Assembly: GCF_017980685.1 (NCBI RefSeq)
Contig: NZ_JACXXO010000022.1
Location: forward strand, 19,763 to 83,762
Direction: 5' to 3'
Origin: Pseudomonas iridis
GTDB taxonomy: Bacteria; Pseudomonadota; Gammaproteobacteria; Pseudomonadales; Pseudomonadaceae
DNA: 64,000 bases
The notes below the pieces were generated by a model. It ran no database searches and had not been told where the DNA came from. It saw nothing but the letters and a program-made list of their open reading frames with translations. Position numbers and translations under genes: made by a program. Below, in pieces: positions 51,772-60,943 of this stretch (the stretch's first letter is position 1; every line of letters starts with the position of its first letter).

Positions 51772-52020
51772 CACTGTTTCGGGGCAAGACTGCACGACGA
51801 TCACGCCGTTTCCATGTGCTGCAAGCCTAGGCAGTGCAGATGACCGAGAGATGACAAAACGGCTCAACGGTCGCACTCAAGACTTGCAATACATCGGCCA
51901 AATCCCTTTCCTCCGGGGCTTTGGGCATGGTCTACGCTTATCGAGCAGCCGCAAAAACCGGGCAAATAAAAGGCCTGACACAAGGTCACCGACATCAAAG
52001 TGTCATCCAGCCCCCTTAAA

Positions 52021-52037
52021 TTGGCTCAGGTATTGCT
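52021..52037 (+). promoter_or_regulatory. sigma-54 (-24/-12) promoter of the ABC importer operon
   Basis: TTGGCTCAGGTATTGCT matches the RpoN consensus, with GG (52023-52024) and GC (52035-52036) ten bases apart. The CTAGACCA operator half lies immediately downstream, at the expected start of transcription, so the GntR protein could block it. Confidence 0.65.
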
Positions 52038-52094
52038 GACCTAGACCAACACAAACCGCAATCGCAGCGTTGAACACGACCAAGGAGCTTCGGA

Positions 52095-53162
52095 ATGAAA
52101 CAGCTTTTCCTGGCAACACTGTTAGGCTCGACCATTGCCATGTGCACCGCCGCCATGGCGGCCGACACCGATCTGAAAACCCTCGAAGCCGCTGCGAAAG
52201 CGGAAGGCGCCGTCAACAGCGTCGGCATGCCCGATGACTGGGCCAATTGGAAAGGCACCTGGGCAGACCTTGCCAAGAATTACGGCCTGAAACACATCGA
52301 CACCGACATGAGCTCGGCTCAGGAAATCGCCAAGTTTGCCGCAGAAAAAGACAACGCCAGCGCAGACATCGGCGACGTCGGTGCTGCCTTCGGCCCGATT
52401 GCGGTCAAGCAAGGCGTGGTGCAACCCTACAAGCCAAGCACCTGGGATCAAATCCCGGACTGGGCCAAGGACAAGGATGGCAACTGGGCACTGGCCTACA
52501 CCGGCACCATCGCCTTCATCGTCAACAAGAAGCTGCTGCACGGTTCTGAAGTGCCAACCAAATGGGCTGACCTCAAGGGCGGCAAATACAAGGTTTCCAT
52601 CGGTGACGTGAGCACCGCCGCACAAGCTGCCAACGGCGTTCTCGCCGCAGCACTGGCCAACGGTGGCGACGAGAAAAACATTCAGCCTGCCCTGCTGCTG
52701 TTCGCAGACATCGCCAAGCAAGGTCGCCTGTCGATGGCCAACCCGACCATCGCCACCATGGAAAAAGGCGAGATCGAAGTCGGCGTGGTCTGGGACTTCA
52801 ACGGCCTGAGCTACAAAGCCAAGATGGCCAACCCGGATGACTACGTGGTGCTGATTCCGTCCGACGGTTCGGTGATTTCCGGCTACACCACCATCATCAA
52901 CAAGTACGCGAAAAACCCCAACGCCGCCAAGCTGACCCGCGAATACATCTTCAGCGACGCCGGCCAGACCAACCTCGCTCGCGGCAATGCGCGTCCGATC
53001 CGTGCCGAACACCTGCAATTGCCGGAAGACGTGAAGGCCAAACTGCTGCCGAACGAGCAGTACAAAAAGGTCACCCCGATCAAAGACGCCGATGCCTGGG
53101 AAAAGACCTCCAAAGCTCTGCCGCAGAAGTGGAACGAAGAAGTCATCGTAGAGATGAAATAA
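52095..53162 (+). CDS. ABC transporter periplasmic substrate-binding protein
   Basis: A 355-residue extracellular solute-binding protein of the iron/2-aminoethylphosphonate/polyamine-like class. Residues 1-22 form a signal peptide ending AAMAA. The fold markers ASADIGDVGAAFGP, WALAYTGTIAFIVNKK and MEKGEIEVGVVWDFNGL are typical. AAGGAG precedes ATG 52095. It leads the operon with a phosphatase-like gene, two permeases and an ATPase, so it sets specificity; phosphonates or phosphate esters are the best guess because of its neighbours. Confidence 0.88.
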   Translation: MKQLFLATLLGSTIAMCTAAMAADTDLKTLEAAAKAEGAVNSVGMPDDWANWKGTWADLAKNYGLKHIDTDMSSAQEIAKFAAEKDNASADIGDVGAAFGPIAVKQGVVQPYKPSTWDQIPDWAKDKDGNWALAYTGTIAFIVNKKLLHGSEVPTKWADLKGGKYKVSIGDVSTAAQAANGVLAAALANGGDEKNIQPALLLFADIAKQGRLSMANPTIATMEKGEIEVGVVWDFNGLSYKAKMANPDDYVVLIPSDGSVISGYTTIINKYAKNPNAAKLTREYIFSDAGQTNLARGNARPIRAEHLQLPEDVKAKLLPNEQYKKVTPIKDADAWEKTSKALPQKWNEEVIVEMK

Positions 53163-53202
53163 GGCGCCTGATCCCTACTGCGTAATCTGTTGAGATCCAA
53201 AT

Positions 53203-53292
53203 GTGGGAGCGAGCCTGCTCGCGAAGGCGTTGTGTCAGTCGACATCAGTGTTGAATGATCTGGCGCATTCGCGAGCAGGCTCGTTCCCACAG
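53203..53292. repeat. REP/BIME element, GCGAGCAGGCTCGCTCCCAC type
   Basis: Inverted pair inside the importer operon, between the binding-protein gene and the phosphatase gene, where it may favour higher binding-protein mRNA levels. Confidence 0.85.
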
Positions 53293-53342
53293 GGGATCCG
53301 GGTTGAATTTCAAGTTTCCTGTTTCGCGGAGTTTTTGCCCCT

Positions 53343-54149
53343 ATGAAGCACAACGTCATCCTTGTCGTGCTCGACGGCCTCAGCCATGAAGTCGCGCGCC
53401 ACGCCATGGGGCATCTGCAGGCTTACGTTGGCGCAGGACGCGCCGCGCTCTATCAGTTGGAGTGCGAGTTGCCGGCCCTGTCCCGACCGCTTTATGAATG
53501 CATTCTTACCGGCGTGCCGCCCATCGACAGCGGCATCGTCCACAACAACGTCTCGCGCCTGTCCAGTCAGCGCAGCATCTATCACTACGCCCGCGACGCC
53601 GGCCTGATAACCGCAGCGGCGGCTTATCACTGGGTCAGCGAGCTGTACAACCGCTCACCATTTGTGGCCGCACGCGACCGTCACACCGACGATCCATCGC
53701 TGCCGATCCAGCACGGGCATTTCTACTGGAACGATCACTACCCTGATTCGCACCTGTTCGCCGATGCGGAAAACCTGCGCCTGCGCCACGCGCCGAACTT
53801 CCTGCTGATCCACCCGATGAACATCGACGACGCCGGGCACAAACACGGCCTCGACAGCTCGCAGTACCGCAACAGCGCACGCTCGGCCGACATCCTCCTC
53901 GCCGACTATTTGCAGGGCTGGCTCGACGCTGGTTATCAGGTGCTGGTGACCGCCGACCACGGCATGAACAACGACCGCTCGCACAACGGCCTGCTGCCGG
54001 AAGAACGCCAGGTGCCGCTGTTCGTCCTCGGTGACGCCTTCAGCCTAAGCGCAGACGCCATCCCCAAGCAGACCGAAATCTGCGGCACGGTCTGCGAACT
54101 GCTCGGCGTGCCCCACGACAAACCTGTGTGCCGGGAGCTGCTCAAATGA
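53343..54149 (+). CDS. alkaline-phosphatase-superfamily phosphoesterase
   Basis: A 268-residue metalloenzyme of the nucleotide pyrophosphatase/phosphonoacetate hydrolase-like branch. Metal and catalytic residues are readable: Asp11 in VVLDGLSHE, a nucleophile region PALSRPLYECILTG (Ser47 likely), DDAGHKHG with Asp and His ligands, and TADHGMN near the C-terminus. It has no signal peptide, so it acts on imported substrate in the cytoplasm. Its stop overlaps the first permease start (ATGA). A phosphatase embedded in an importer operon suggests that the transported compound is a phosphoester or phosphonate it cleaves. Confidence 0.85.
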   Translation: MKHNVILVVLDGLSHEVARHAMGHLQAYVGAGRAALYQLECELPALSRPLYECILTGVPPIDSGIVHNNVSRLSSQRSIYHYARDAGLITAAAAYHWVSELYNRSPFVAARDRHTDDPSLPIQHGHFYWNDHYPDSHLFADAENLRLRHAPNFLLIHPMNIDDAGHKHGLDSSQYRNSARSADILLADYLQGWLDAGYQVLVTADHGMNNDRSHNGLLPEERQVPLFVLGDAFSLSADAIPKQTEICGTVCELLGVPHDKPVCRELLK

Positions 54150-54991
54150 ACGCTATGACTCGCGGCAAATGGCTGGCAGCCCTGTGCCTGGTGCCCTTCG
54201 CTTTATTCTTTATCGTCTTCGAAATCGCCCCGCTGATCTGGGTGATGATCAACAGCCTGCAATCGGAAGAATTTGGTTGGGGCGTTGAAAACTTCACGAA
54301 AATCTTCAGTTCAAAATTCTATTTGCAGGCGATCCAGTACAGCCTCGAGATCAGTTTCTGGTCGAGCGTATTCGGCATCATCATCGCCGTACTGGGTGCG
54401 TATTCCCTGCGCCGGGTGGATTCGAAACTGCGCAATTTTGTGAATGCGTTCGCCAACATGACCAGCAACTTTGCGGGTGTGCCCCTGGCTTTCGCGTTCA
54501 TCATCCTGCTCGGTTTCAACGGCAGCATCACGATCATGCTCAAGCAGGCCGGGATCATTGAGGACTTCAACCTGTATTCGAAAACCGGGCTGATCATCCT
54601 CTACACCTATTTCCAGATTCCCCTCGGCGTGCTGCTGCTCTACCCGGCTTTCGACGCCTTGCGTGAAGACTGGCGCGAGTCCGCCGCGCTGCTCGGCGCC
54701 AACGGCTGGCAGTTCTGGCGCCACATTGGCCTGCCGGTACTGACCCCGGCACTGCTCGGTACTTTCGTGATCCTGCTGGCCAACGCCCTCGGCGCTTATG
54801 CCACGGTGTATGCGCTGACGACGGGCAACTTCAACGTGCTGCCGATCCGCATTGCCGCGATGGTTTCCGGCGATATTTCGCTCGATCCGAATCTGGCCAG
54901 TGCGCTGGCCGTGGTGCTGGTCGCGCTGATGACCATCGTCACCGTCGTGCATCAACTGCTGTTGAAGAGGAGCTACCATGTCTCGCGTTGA
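54146..54991 (+). CDS. ABC transporter permease 1
   Basis: A 281-residue inner-membrane permease with six helices. The EAA-type coupling motif is ESAALLGANGWQFWRHIGLPVLTP near residues 180-203. ATG 54146 overlaps the previous stop. It pairs with the next gene to form a heterodimeric channel of the spermidine/iron-type importer class. Confidence 0.9.
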   Translation: MNAMTRGKWLAALCLVPFALFFIVFEIAPLIWVMINSLQSEEFGWGVENFTKIFSSKFYLQAIQYSLEISFWSSVFGIIIAVLGAYSLRRVDSKLRNFVNAFANMTSNFAGVPLAFAFIILLGFNGSITIMLKQAGIIEDFNLYSKTGLIILYTYFQIPLGVLLLYPAFDALREDWRESAALLGANGWQFWRHIGLPVLTPALLGTFVILLANALGAYATVYALTTGNFNVLPIRIAAMVSGDISLDPNLASALAVVLVALMTIVTVVHQLLLKRSYHVSR

Positions 54992-55778
54992 ATCCGGTCC
55001 GGTCGGCATCTACCACCGCGTCGTGGTCTACCTGCTGTTCGCCATCCTCTTGCTGCCGCTGGTGGGCACACTGATCTACTCGATTGCCAGCAGTTGGTCG
55101 GCGACCATTCTGCCCAGCGGCTTTACCTTCAAGTGGTACATCCAGTTATGGAGCGACCCGCGTTTCCTCCACGCTTTCGGCCAGTCACTGCTGGTGTGTG
55201 TCGGCGCGCTGGTGCTGTCGGTGGTGCTTATCCTGCCGCTGCTGTTCGTGGTGCATTACCACTTCCCGAAACTCGATGCGCTGATGAACATCCTCATCCT
55301 GCTGCCCTTCGCGGTGCCGCCAGTGGTGTCGTCCGTGGGCCTGTTGCAGCTGTACGGTTCCGGGCCGATGGCAATGGTTGGCACGCCGTGGATTCTGATC
55401 GGTTGCTACTTCACCGTGGCGCTGCCGTTCATGTACCGGGCGATTACCAACAACCTGCAAGCGATCAACCTGCGCGACCTGATGGACGCTGCGCAACTGC
55501 TCGGTGCCAGCACCTTTCAGGCGGCGATTCTGGTGGTACTGCCGAACCTGCGCAAAGGCCTGATGGTGGCGTTGCTGCTGTCGTTCTCGTTCCTGTTCGG
55601 TGAGTTCGTGTTCGCCAACATCCTCGTCGGCACCCGCTACGAAACCCTGCAGGTCTATCTGAACAACATGCGCAATAGCAGCGGTCACTTCACCAGTGCG
55701 CTGGTTATCTCCTACTTCTTATTCGTGCTGGTCCTGACCTGGATCGCCAACATCTTGAACAAGGACAAAAGCGAATGA
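54978..55778 (+). CDS. ABC transporter permease 2
   Basis: A 266-residue, six-helix permease. The coupling motif is DAAQLLGASTFQAAILVVLPNL, near residues 171-192. Its start lies inside the end of permease 1 (14-base overlap) with GAGGAG upstream, and it overlaps the ATPase gene by four bases, showing tight translational coupling. Confidence 0.9.
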   Translation: MSRVESGPVGIYHRVVVYLLFAILLLPLVGTLIYSIASSWSATILPSGFTFKWYIQLWSDPRFLHAFGQSLLVCVGALVLSVVLILPLLFVVHYHFPKLDALMNILILLPFAVPPVVSSVGLLQLYGSGPMAMVGTPWILIGCYFTVALPFMYRAITNNLQAINLRDLMDAAQLLGASTFQAAILVVLPNLRKGLMVALLLSFSFLFGEFVFANILVGTRYETLQVYLNNMRNSSGHFTSALVISYFLFVLVLTWIANILNKDKSE

Positions 55779-56764
55779 GCTATGTCAGCGTCCAACATCT
55801 GCAGAAAAGTTATGCGGGCACTACCGTATTCAGCGATATCGACTGCGAAATCAACAAGGGCGAATTCGTCACCCTGCTCGGCCCCTCCGGTTGCGGTAAA
55901 TCCACCCTGCTGCGATGCATCGCCGGCCTGACATCGGTGGATGGCGGCAAGATACTGCTCGATGGCGTCGATATCGTGCCACTCAGTCCGCAGAAGCGCG
56001 GCATCGGCATGGTGTTCCAGAGCTATGCGCTGTTCCCCAACATGACCGTGGAACAGAACGTCGCGTTCGGCCTGCGCATGCAAAAGGTCAACGCCGACGA
56101 CAGCCACAAACGGGTTACCGAGGTGTTGAAACTCGTTGAACTGAACGACTTCGCCGGCCGTTATCCGCATCAACTGTCCGGCGGCCAATGTCAGCGCGTT
56201 GCCTTGGCCCGCTCGTTGGTGACTCGCCCGCGATTGTTGTTGCTGGATGAACCCCTCTCGGCGCTTGATGCGCGAATTCGCAAACACCTGCGCGAGCAGA
56301 TTCGCCAGATCCAGCGCGAACTCGGCCTGACCACGATTTTCGTCACACACGATCAGGAAGAAGCGCTGACCATGTCTGACCGGATTTTCCTCATGAATCA
56401 GGGAAAAATCGTACAAAGTGGCGATGCTGAAACCCTGTATACGGCACCGGTCGATGTGTTCGCTGCGGGCTTCATCGGCAACTACAACCTGCTCGACGCA
56501 GAGGACGCATCGAAGCTGTTGCAGCGCCCGATCAATCACCGCATCGCCATTCGCCCGGAAGCCATCGAATTGAGCCTCAACGGCGAGCTCGACGCGCAGA
56601 TCCGCAGCCACAGCCTGCTTGGCAACGTCATCCGTTATCGCGTTGAAGCACGCGGTGTGGAACTGGTAGTGGACGTGCTCAATCGCTCGGCCGCCGATCT
56701 GCATCCCGACGGCCGGCGTCTGGCGCTTTCCATCGATCCGACGGCCCTGTGTGAGGTCGCTTAA
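55775..56764 (+). CDS. ABC transporter ATP-binding protein (PotA/FbpC-like)
   Basis: A 329-residue ATPase. Walker A GPSGCGKST is near residues 36-44, the signature LSGGQCQRVALARSL near 132-146, Walker B LLLLDEPLSALD directly after, and the H-loop in FVTHDQEEAL. A C-terminal TOBE-like domain (from about residue 240) is present. ATG overlaps the permease 2 stop. Last gene of the operon. Confidence 0.93.
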   Translation: MSYVSVQHLQKSYAGTTVFSDIDCEINKGEFVTLLGPSGCGKSTLLRCIAGLTSVDGGKILLDGVDIVPLSPQKRGIGMVFQSYALFPNMTVEQNVAFGLRMQKVNADDSHKRVTEVLKLVELNDFAGRYPHQLSGGQCQRVALARSLVTRPRLLLLDEPLSALDARIRKHLREQIRQIQRELGLTTIFVTHDQEEALTMSDRIFLMNQGKIVQSGDAETLYTAPVDVFAAGFIGNYNLLDAEDASKLLQRPINHRIAIRPEAIELSLNGELDAQIRSHSLLGNVIRYRVEARGVELVVDVLNRSAADLHPDGRRLALSIDPTALCEVA

Positions 56765-56765
56765 A

Positions 56766-56860
56766 AGCAGCTGCAAGCTTCGAGATACAAGCTTCAAGCT
56801 GTAGACTGCGACGCATCTCATTTCAACTCTTGCAGCTCGAAGCTTGTAGCTCGCAGCTGT
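56766..56860. repeat. inverted repeat rich in AAGCTT/CAGCTGCAAGC
   Basis: GCAGCTGCAAGCTTCGAGATACAAGCTTCAAGCTG and a near-complement ending AGCTTGTAGCTCGCAGCTG, another common Pseudomonas intergenic repeat type. Confidence 0.75.
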
Positions 56861-56875
56861 TCTCGGAGAGAACCG

Positions 56876-57529
56876 ATGGCTTTGGCAATTTTTGATCTGG
56901 ACGAAACCCTGATTCACGGCGACTGCGCCACCCTCTGGAGCGAGCAGATGGGACGCTTGGGGTGGGTCGACCCCGAGTCGTTCATGCGCAAGAACAACGA
57001 ACTGATGGATGCCTACAGCCATGGCAAATTGCGCATGGAAGACTACATGGAGTTCAGCCTCGAGCCGTTGATCGGCCGCACGCCGGAAGAGGTCGAGCAC
57101 CTGGTCGGCCCGTGGGTGGAAGACTTCATCGAGCCGATCATCTTCAGCGACGCGACCAAAACCATCGCCGCCCACCGCAAGGCCGGCGACCGGATCCTGG
57201 TGATCTCGGCCTCGGGCACGCACCTGGTCAAGCCGATTGCCGATCGATTGGGCATCGACGAAATTCTCGGCATCGAACTGGAAGTCGCGCACGGTGTGTA
57301 CAGCGGCCACACCGTCGGGACCCTGACCTACCGCGAAGGCAAGATCACCCGCTTGCTGGAATGGCTGGATGCTGAAGAAGAAAATCTGGAAGGCGCGAGT
57401 TTCTATTCCGACTCACGCAATGACCTTCCATTGCTGCTGAAGGTGGATTTCCCGCACGTGGTCAACCCGGATCCGGTGTTGCTTGAGCACGCCGAAAAGT
57501 CCGGCTGGCCGATCCACATCTGGAAGTAA
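56876..57529 (+). CDS. HAD-superfamily IB phosphatase (SerB-like)
   Basis: A 217-residue phosphatase. The catalytic Asp pair is in FDLDETLIHGD (residues 6-16), motif II in VISASGTHLVKPIA and motif III/IV in GASFYSDSRNDLPLL. The class is HAD-IB (phosphoserine-phosphatase-like); the substrate is unknown. RBS GGAGAG before ATG 56876. It follows the importer in the same direction with a repeat between, so it may still belong to the same phosphorus-related unit. Confidence 0.88.
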   Translation: MALAIFDLDETLIHGDCATLWSEQMGRLGWVDPESFMRKNNELMDAYSHGKLRMEDYMEFSLEPLIGRTPEEVEHLVGPWVEDFIEPIIFSDATKTIAAHRKAGDRILVISASGTHLVKPIADRLGIDEILGIELEVAHGVYSGHTVGTLTYREGKITRLLEWLDAEEENLEGASFYSDSRNDLPLLLKVDFPHVVNPDPVLLEHAEKSGWPIHIWK

Positions 57530-57532
57530 AAA

Positions 57533-57614
57533 CAAAAGATCGCAGCCTTCAGCAGCTACAGGGCGTTCACTTTGCCAATGCAGGAGCTGCCGAAGGCTGC
57601 GATTTTTTGATCTT
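57533..57614. repeat. inverted repeat, GCAGCTCC/CTGCCGAAGGCTGCGAT type
   Basis: AAAAGATCGCAGCCTTCAGCAGCT and its near-complement GAGCTGCCGAAGGCTGCGATTTTTTGATC. The T run after the stem could serve as a terminator for the HAD gene. Confidence 0.7.
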
Positions 57615-57623
57615 GCCGTTTTT

Positions 57624-58586
57624 TCAGCTAAGGCTGTCGTCGATCACCAAGACCAGTTTCCCCGCCACCGTATTGCTCGCCAGCTCCGCAAACGCCGCCT
57701 CGGCATCTTTCACCGGGAAAGCCTTTGCCAATTGCGGTTTCAACCGGCCTTCGGCAAACAATGGCCACACGTGCTGGCTCAGGTCACTGAACAGATCTGC
57801 CTTGAACTGATCGTCGCGGCTGCGCAAGGTCGAGCCCAGCAATTGCACACGCTTGGCCAATACCTGTGCCAGATCCAGTTTAGCCTCGCGGCCGCCCATC
57901 AGACCGATCAACACCCAGCGTCCATCCAGCGCCATCAGCTTGAGATTCAGCGCCGAATAATTGCCACCGACCGGATCGAGGATGACGTCGAACGGGCCGA
58001 AGTCGCGCAGGCTTTCCAGATCATCCGTGCGCACCACCCCGCCCTGCGCGCCCAGACTTTCACAGTAGGCCAAACGTTCGGCTGAACCGACGCTGACCCA
58101 GCACGGATTGCCGAACGCCTTGCACAGCTGAATGGCGGCTGAACCGATCCCACTTGCTCCGGCGTGCAAGAGAACTTTCTCACCCGGTTTGAGCGCCGCA
58201 AGTTGAAACACATTCAGCCAGACTGTTGCGTAAACCTCAGGCAATGCCGCCGCTTCGATCAGCGAAACACCGTCCGGAACCGGCAGCACATGCCGCCCGT
58301 CGACCACCACCTCTTCGGCCATCCCGCCCCCGGCCAGCAAGGCGCAGACCCTATCGCCTACCTGCCAGGACGAACCTGCGCCGACCTCGCTGATCACCCC
58401 CGAGCACTCAAGACCGAGTACCTGGCTGGCACCCGGCGGAGGTGGATAAAGCCCTGCCTTCTGTAATAAATCGGCTCGATTGAGGCCCGCTGCCGCCACG
58501 CGAATGCGAACTTGTCCTACATCACATGTAGGACTCGGCTCTTCAACCCATGCCACTTGACCTTCCACGCCTTGCAATGCCTTCAC
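57624..58586 (-). CDS. NAD(P)H:quinone oxidoreductase, zinc-free MDR (PIG3-like)
   Basis: A 320-residue medium-chain dehydrogenase/reductase without structural zinc ligands. Signatures are AAGLNRADLLQKAGLYPPPPG (near residues 32-52, typical of the PIG3-type quinone oxidoreductases), GLECSGVISEVG, and the Rossmann nucleotide-binding loop LLHAGASGIGSAAIQL. It starts at GTG 58586 with GGAGG six bases upstream. It is divergent from prc. The physiological electron acceptor is unknown. Confidence 0.88.
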   Translation of the reverse strand: MKALQGVEGQVAWVEEPSPTCDVGQVRIRVAAAGLNRADLLQKAGLYPPPPGASQVLGLECSGVISEVGAGSSWQVGDRVCALLAGGGMAEEVVVDGRHVLPVPDGVSLIEAAALPEVYATVWLNVFQLAALKPGEKVLLHAGASGIGSAAIQLCKAFGNPCWVSVGSAERLAYCESLGAQGGVVRTDDLESLRDFGPFDVILDPVGGNYSALNLKLMALDGRWVLIGLMGGREAKLDLAQVLAKRVQLLGSTLRSRDDQFKADLFSDLSQHVWPLFAEGRLKPQLAKAFPVKDAEAAFAELASNTVAGKLVLVIDDSLS

Positions 58587-58691
58587 AGTGCCTCCATAGT
58601 GAGTCTGGACTGAGCCCGAAGCTGTAGCGCCGGGCTTTTTGCATTATGCGACCGGCTCTTGTAGAACCGGCGACTTCAAAGACGGCCTAAT

Positions 58692-60809
58692 ATGCGTTAT
58701 CAATTGTCCCCGCGTCGAATCAGCATGAAGCATTTGCTCCCCAGCACCGCCCTAGCACTTTTCATCGGTATCGGCCTGTTGCCGGTGTCGGGCAATACAT
58801 TCGCAGCCAACAGCTGGGACAAGTTACAGCCTGATCGCGACGAAGTGATCGCCAGCCTGAACGTCGTCGAGTTGCTCAAGCGTCACCACTACAGCAAGCC
58901 GCCGCTCGATGATGCGCGCTCGGTAATCATCTACGACAGCTACCTCAAGCTGCTGGATCCGTCGCGCAGCTACTTCATGGCCAGCGACATCGCCGAATTC
59001 GACAAGTGGAAGACCCAGTTCGACGACTTCCTCAAAAGCGGCGACCTCAACGCCGGGTTCACCATCTACAAGCGCTATCTGGATCGCGTCAAATCGCGTC
59101 TGGACTTCGCCCTTGCCGAGCTGAACAAAGGCGTCGACAAGATGGACTTCAACACCAAGGAGACCTTGCTGATTGATCGCAAGGACGCACCTTGGCTCAA
59201 ATCCACCGCCGAACTCGACGACCTGTGGCGCAAACGCGTCAAGGACGAAGTCCTGCGGATGAAGATCGCCGGCAAAGAGCCCAAGCAGATCCAGGAAACC
59301 CTGACCAAGCGCTACAAGAATCAATTGTCGCGTCTGGACCAGACCCGTCCGGAAGACATCTTCCAGGCGTACATCAACACCTTCGCCATGTCCTACGATC
59401 CGCACACCAACTATCTGTCACCGGATAACGCGGAAAACTTCGACATCAACATGAGCCTGTCCCTCGAAGGCATCGGCGCCGTGTTGCAGAGCGACAACGA
59501 TCAGGTGAAAGTCGTGCGGCTGGTGCCAGCAGGCCCGGCCGACAAGACCAAAATGGTGGCTCCGGCCGACAAGATCATCGGCGTTGCCCAAGGCAACAAA
59601 GAGATGGTCGACGTGGTCGGCTGGCGTCTGGACGAAGTGGTCAAGCTGATCCGCGGCCCGAAAGGCACCGTGGTGCGCCTGGAAGTGATTCCGGCCAGCA
59701 ATGCACCGAACGACCAGACCACCAAGATCGTGCCGATCACCCGTGAAGCGGTGAAGCTCGAAGACCAGGCCGTGAAAAAATCCGTGCTGAACCTGAAACA
59801 GGACGGCAAGGATTACAAACTCGGCGTGATCGAGATTCCAGCCTTCTACCTCGACTTCAAGGCGTTCCGTGCCGGTGATCCGGATTACAAGAGCACCACC
59901 CGTGACGTCAAGAAACTGCTGACCGAACTGCAGAAAGAAAAAGTCGACGGCGTGGTTATCGACCTGCGTAACAACGGCGGCGGTTCCCTGCAGGAAGCTA
60001 CCGAGCTGACCAGCCTGTTCATCGACAAGGGCCCGACCGTCCTGGTGCGTAATGCTGATGGCCGCGTCGACGTGCTGGAAGATGAAAACCCGGGCGCGTT
60101 CTACAAAGGTCCGATGGCACTGCTGGTCAACCGTCTGTCGGCCTCGGCTTCTGAGATCTTCGCCGGCGCCATGCAGGACTACCACCGCGCACTGATCATC
60201 GGCGGCCAGACCTTCGGTAAAGGCACCGTGCAGACCATTCAGCCGCTGAACCATGGCGAACTGAAACTGACCCTGGCCAAGTTCTACCGGGTTTCCGGTC
60301 AGAGCACCCAGCATCAGGGCGTCCTGCCGGACATCGACTACCCGTCGCTGATCGACACCAAGGAAATCGGCGAGAGCGCCCTGCCGGAAGCCATGCCGTG
60401 GGACACCATCCGCGCGGCGATCAAACCGGCGGCCGATCCGTTCAAACCATTCCTGGCACAGCTCAAGTCCGAACATGACACGCGCACCGCCAAGGATGCC
60501 GAGTTCGTGTTCATCCGTGACAAGCTGGCCCTGGCGCAGAAACTGATGCTGGAAAAAACCGTCAGCCTCAACGAAGCCGAACGCCGTGCCCAGCATGCCG
60601 ACATCGACGCCAAGCAACTGGTGATGGAGAACATCCGTCGCAAGGCCAAGGGCGAAGAGCCGCTCAAAGAGCTGAAGAAGGAAGACGAGGACGCCCTCGC
60701 GGCAGCCGAGCCGGACAAGCTCAAACCAGAAGACGATGCTTATCTGAGCGAAACCGGGCGCGTTCTGCTGGATTACCTGAAGCTGAGCAACCAGGTCGCC
60801 AAGAAGTAA
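58692..60809 (+). CDS. prc: tail-specific (C-terminal processing) protease
   Basis: A periplasmic Ser/Lys protease of the S41 family, known in Pseudomonas as Prc/AlgO; it degrades proteins with exposed hydrophobic C-termini and can affect MucA and alginate control. It has a signal-like segment (residues about 12-38, LLPSTALALFIGIGLLPVSG...FA), a PDZ domain (about 235-330), the catalytic Ser in LSASASEIFAGA and Lys in FGKGTVQTI. Length 705 residues from ATG 58692, or 694 from ATG 58725, which gives a more typical signal start (MKHLLPS); neither has a strong ribosome site. Confidence 0.95.
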   Translation: MRYQLSPRRISMKHLLPSTALALFIGIGLLPVSGNTFAANSWDKLQPDRDEVIASLNVVELLKRHHYSKPPLDDARSVIIYDSYLKLLDPSRSYFMASDIAEFDKWKTQFDDFLKSGDLNAGFTIYKRYLDRVKSRLDFALAELNKGVDKMDFNTKETLLIDRKDAPWLKSTAELDDLWRKRVKDEVLRMKIAGKEPKQIQETLTKRYKNQLSRLDQTRPEDIFQAYINTFAMSYDPHTNYLSPDNAENFDINMSLSLEGIGAVLQSDNDQVKVVRLVPAGPADKTKMVAPADKIIGVAQGNKEMVDVVGWRLDEVVKLIRGPKGTVVRLEVIPASNAPNDQTTKIVPITREAVKLEDQAVKKSVLNLKQDGKDYKLGVIEIPAFYLDFKAFRAGDPDYKSTTRDVKKLLTELQKEKVDGVVIDLRNNGGGSLQEATELTSLFIDKGPTVLVRNADGRVDVLEDENPGAFYKGPMALLVNRLSASASEIFAGAMQDYHRALIIGGQTFGKGTVQTIQPLNHGELKLTLAKFYRVSGQSTQHQGVLPDIDYPSLIDTKEIGESALPEAMPWDTIRAAIKPAADPFKPFLAQLKSEHDTRTAKDAEFVFIRDKLALAQKLMLEKTVSLNEAERRAQHADIDAKQLVMENIRRKAKGEEPLKELKKEDEDALAAAEPDKLKPEDDAYLSETGRVLLDYLKLSNQVAKK

Positions 60810-60876
60810 GGTGATGGCGATTTAATGCTGACGATCCCCGGATCGTCATCAAACAGTCATCATTCTGTCGTGCAAT

Positions 60877-60927
60877 AAAGGACTGGGAGCCACTCTCTTC
60901 ATCGAGAGGGCTCCCAGTCCTTTTTTT
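60877..60927 (+). terminator. strong rho-independent terminator after prc
   Basis: GGACTGGGAGCC (60880-60891) pairs with GGCTCCCAGTCC (60909-60920), with CTCTC/GAGAG pairing inside, followed by seven T. Confidence 0.95.
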
Positions 60928-60943
60928 ATCGCCAGAGATTGCC

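Noticed and set aside
55712..57310. 532-codon open frame on the minus strand across the ABC ATPase and HAD genes
   Set aside because: It crosses two well-identified genes and an intergenic repeat, and shows no family signature.
45054..57614. Repeated intergenic palindromes as a possible CRISPR array
   Set aside because: Copies are scattered, inverted in pairs and lack regular spacers; they are REP-type elements.
59418..60617. 399-codon open frame on the minus strand opposite prc
   Set aside because: It mirrors the codon pattern of a certain gene, has no recognisable motif and no ribosome site. High GC makes such shadow frames common here.
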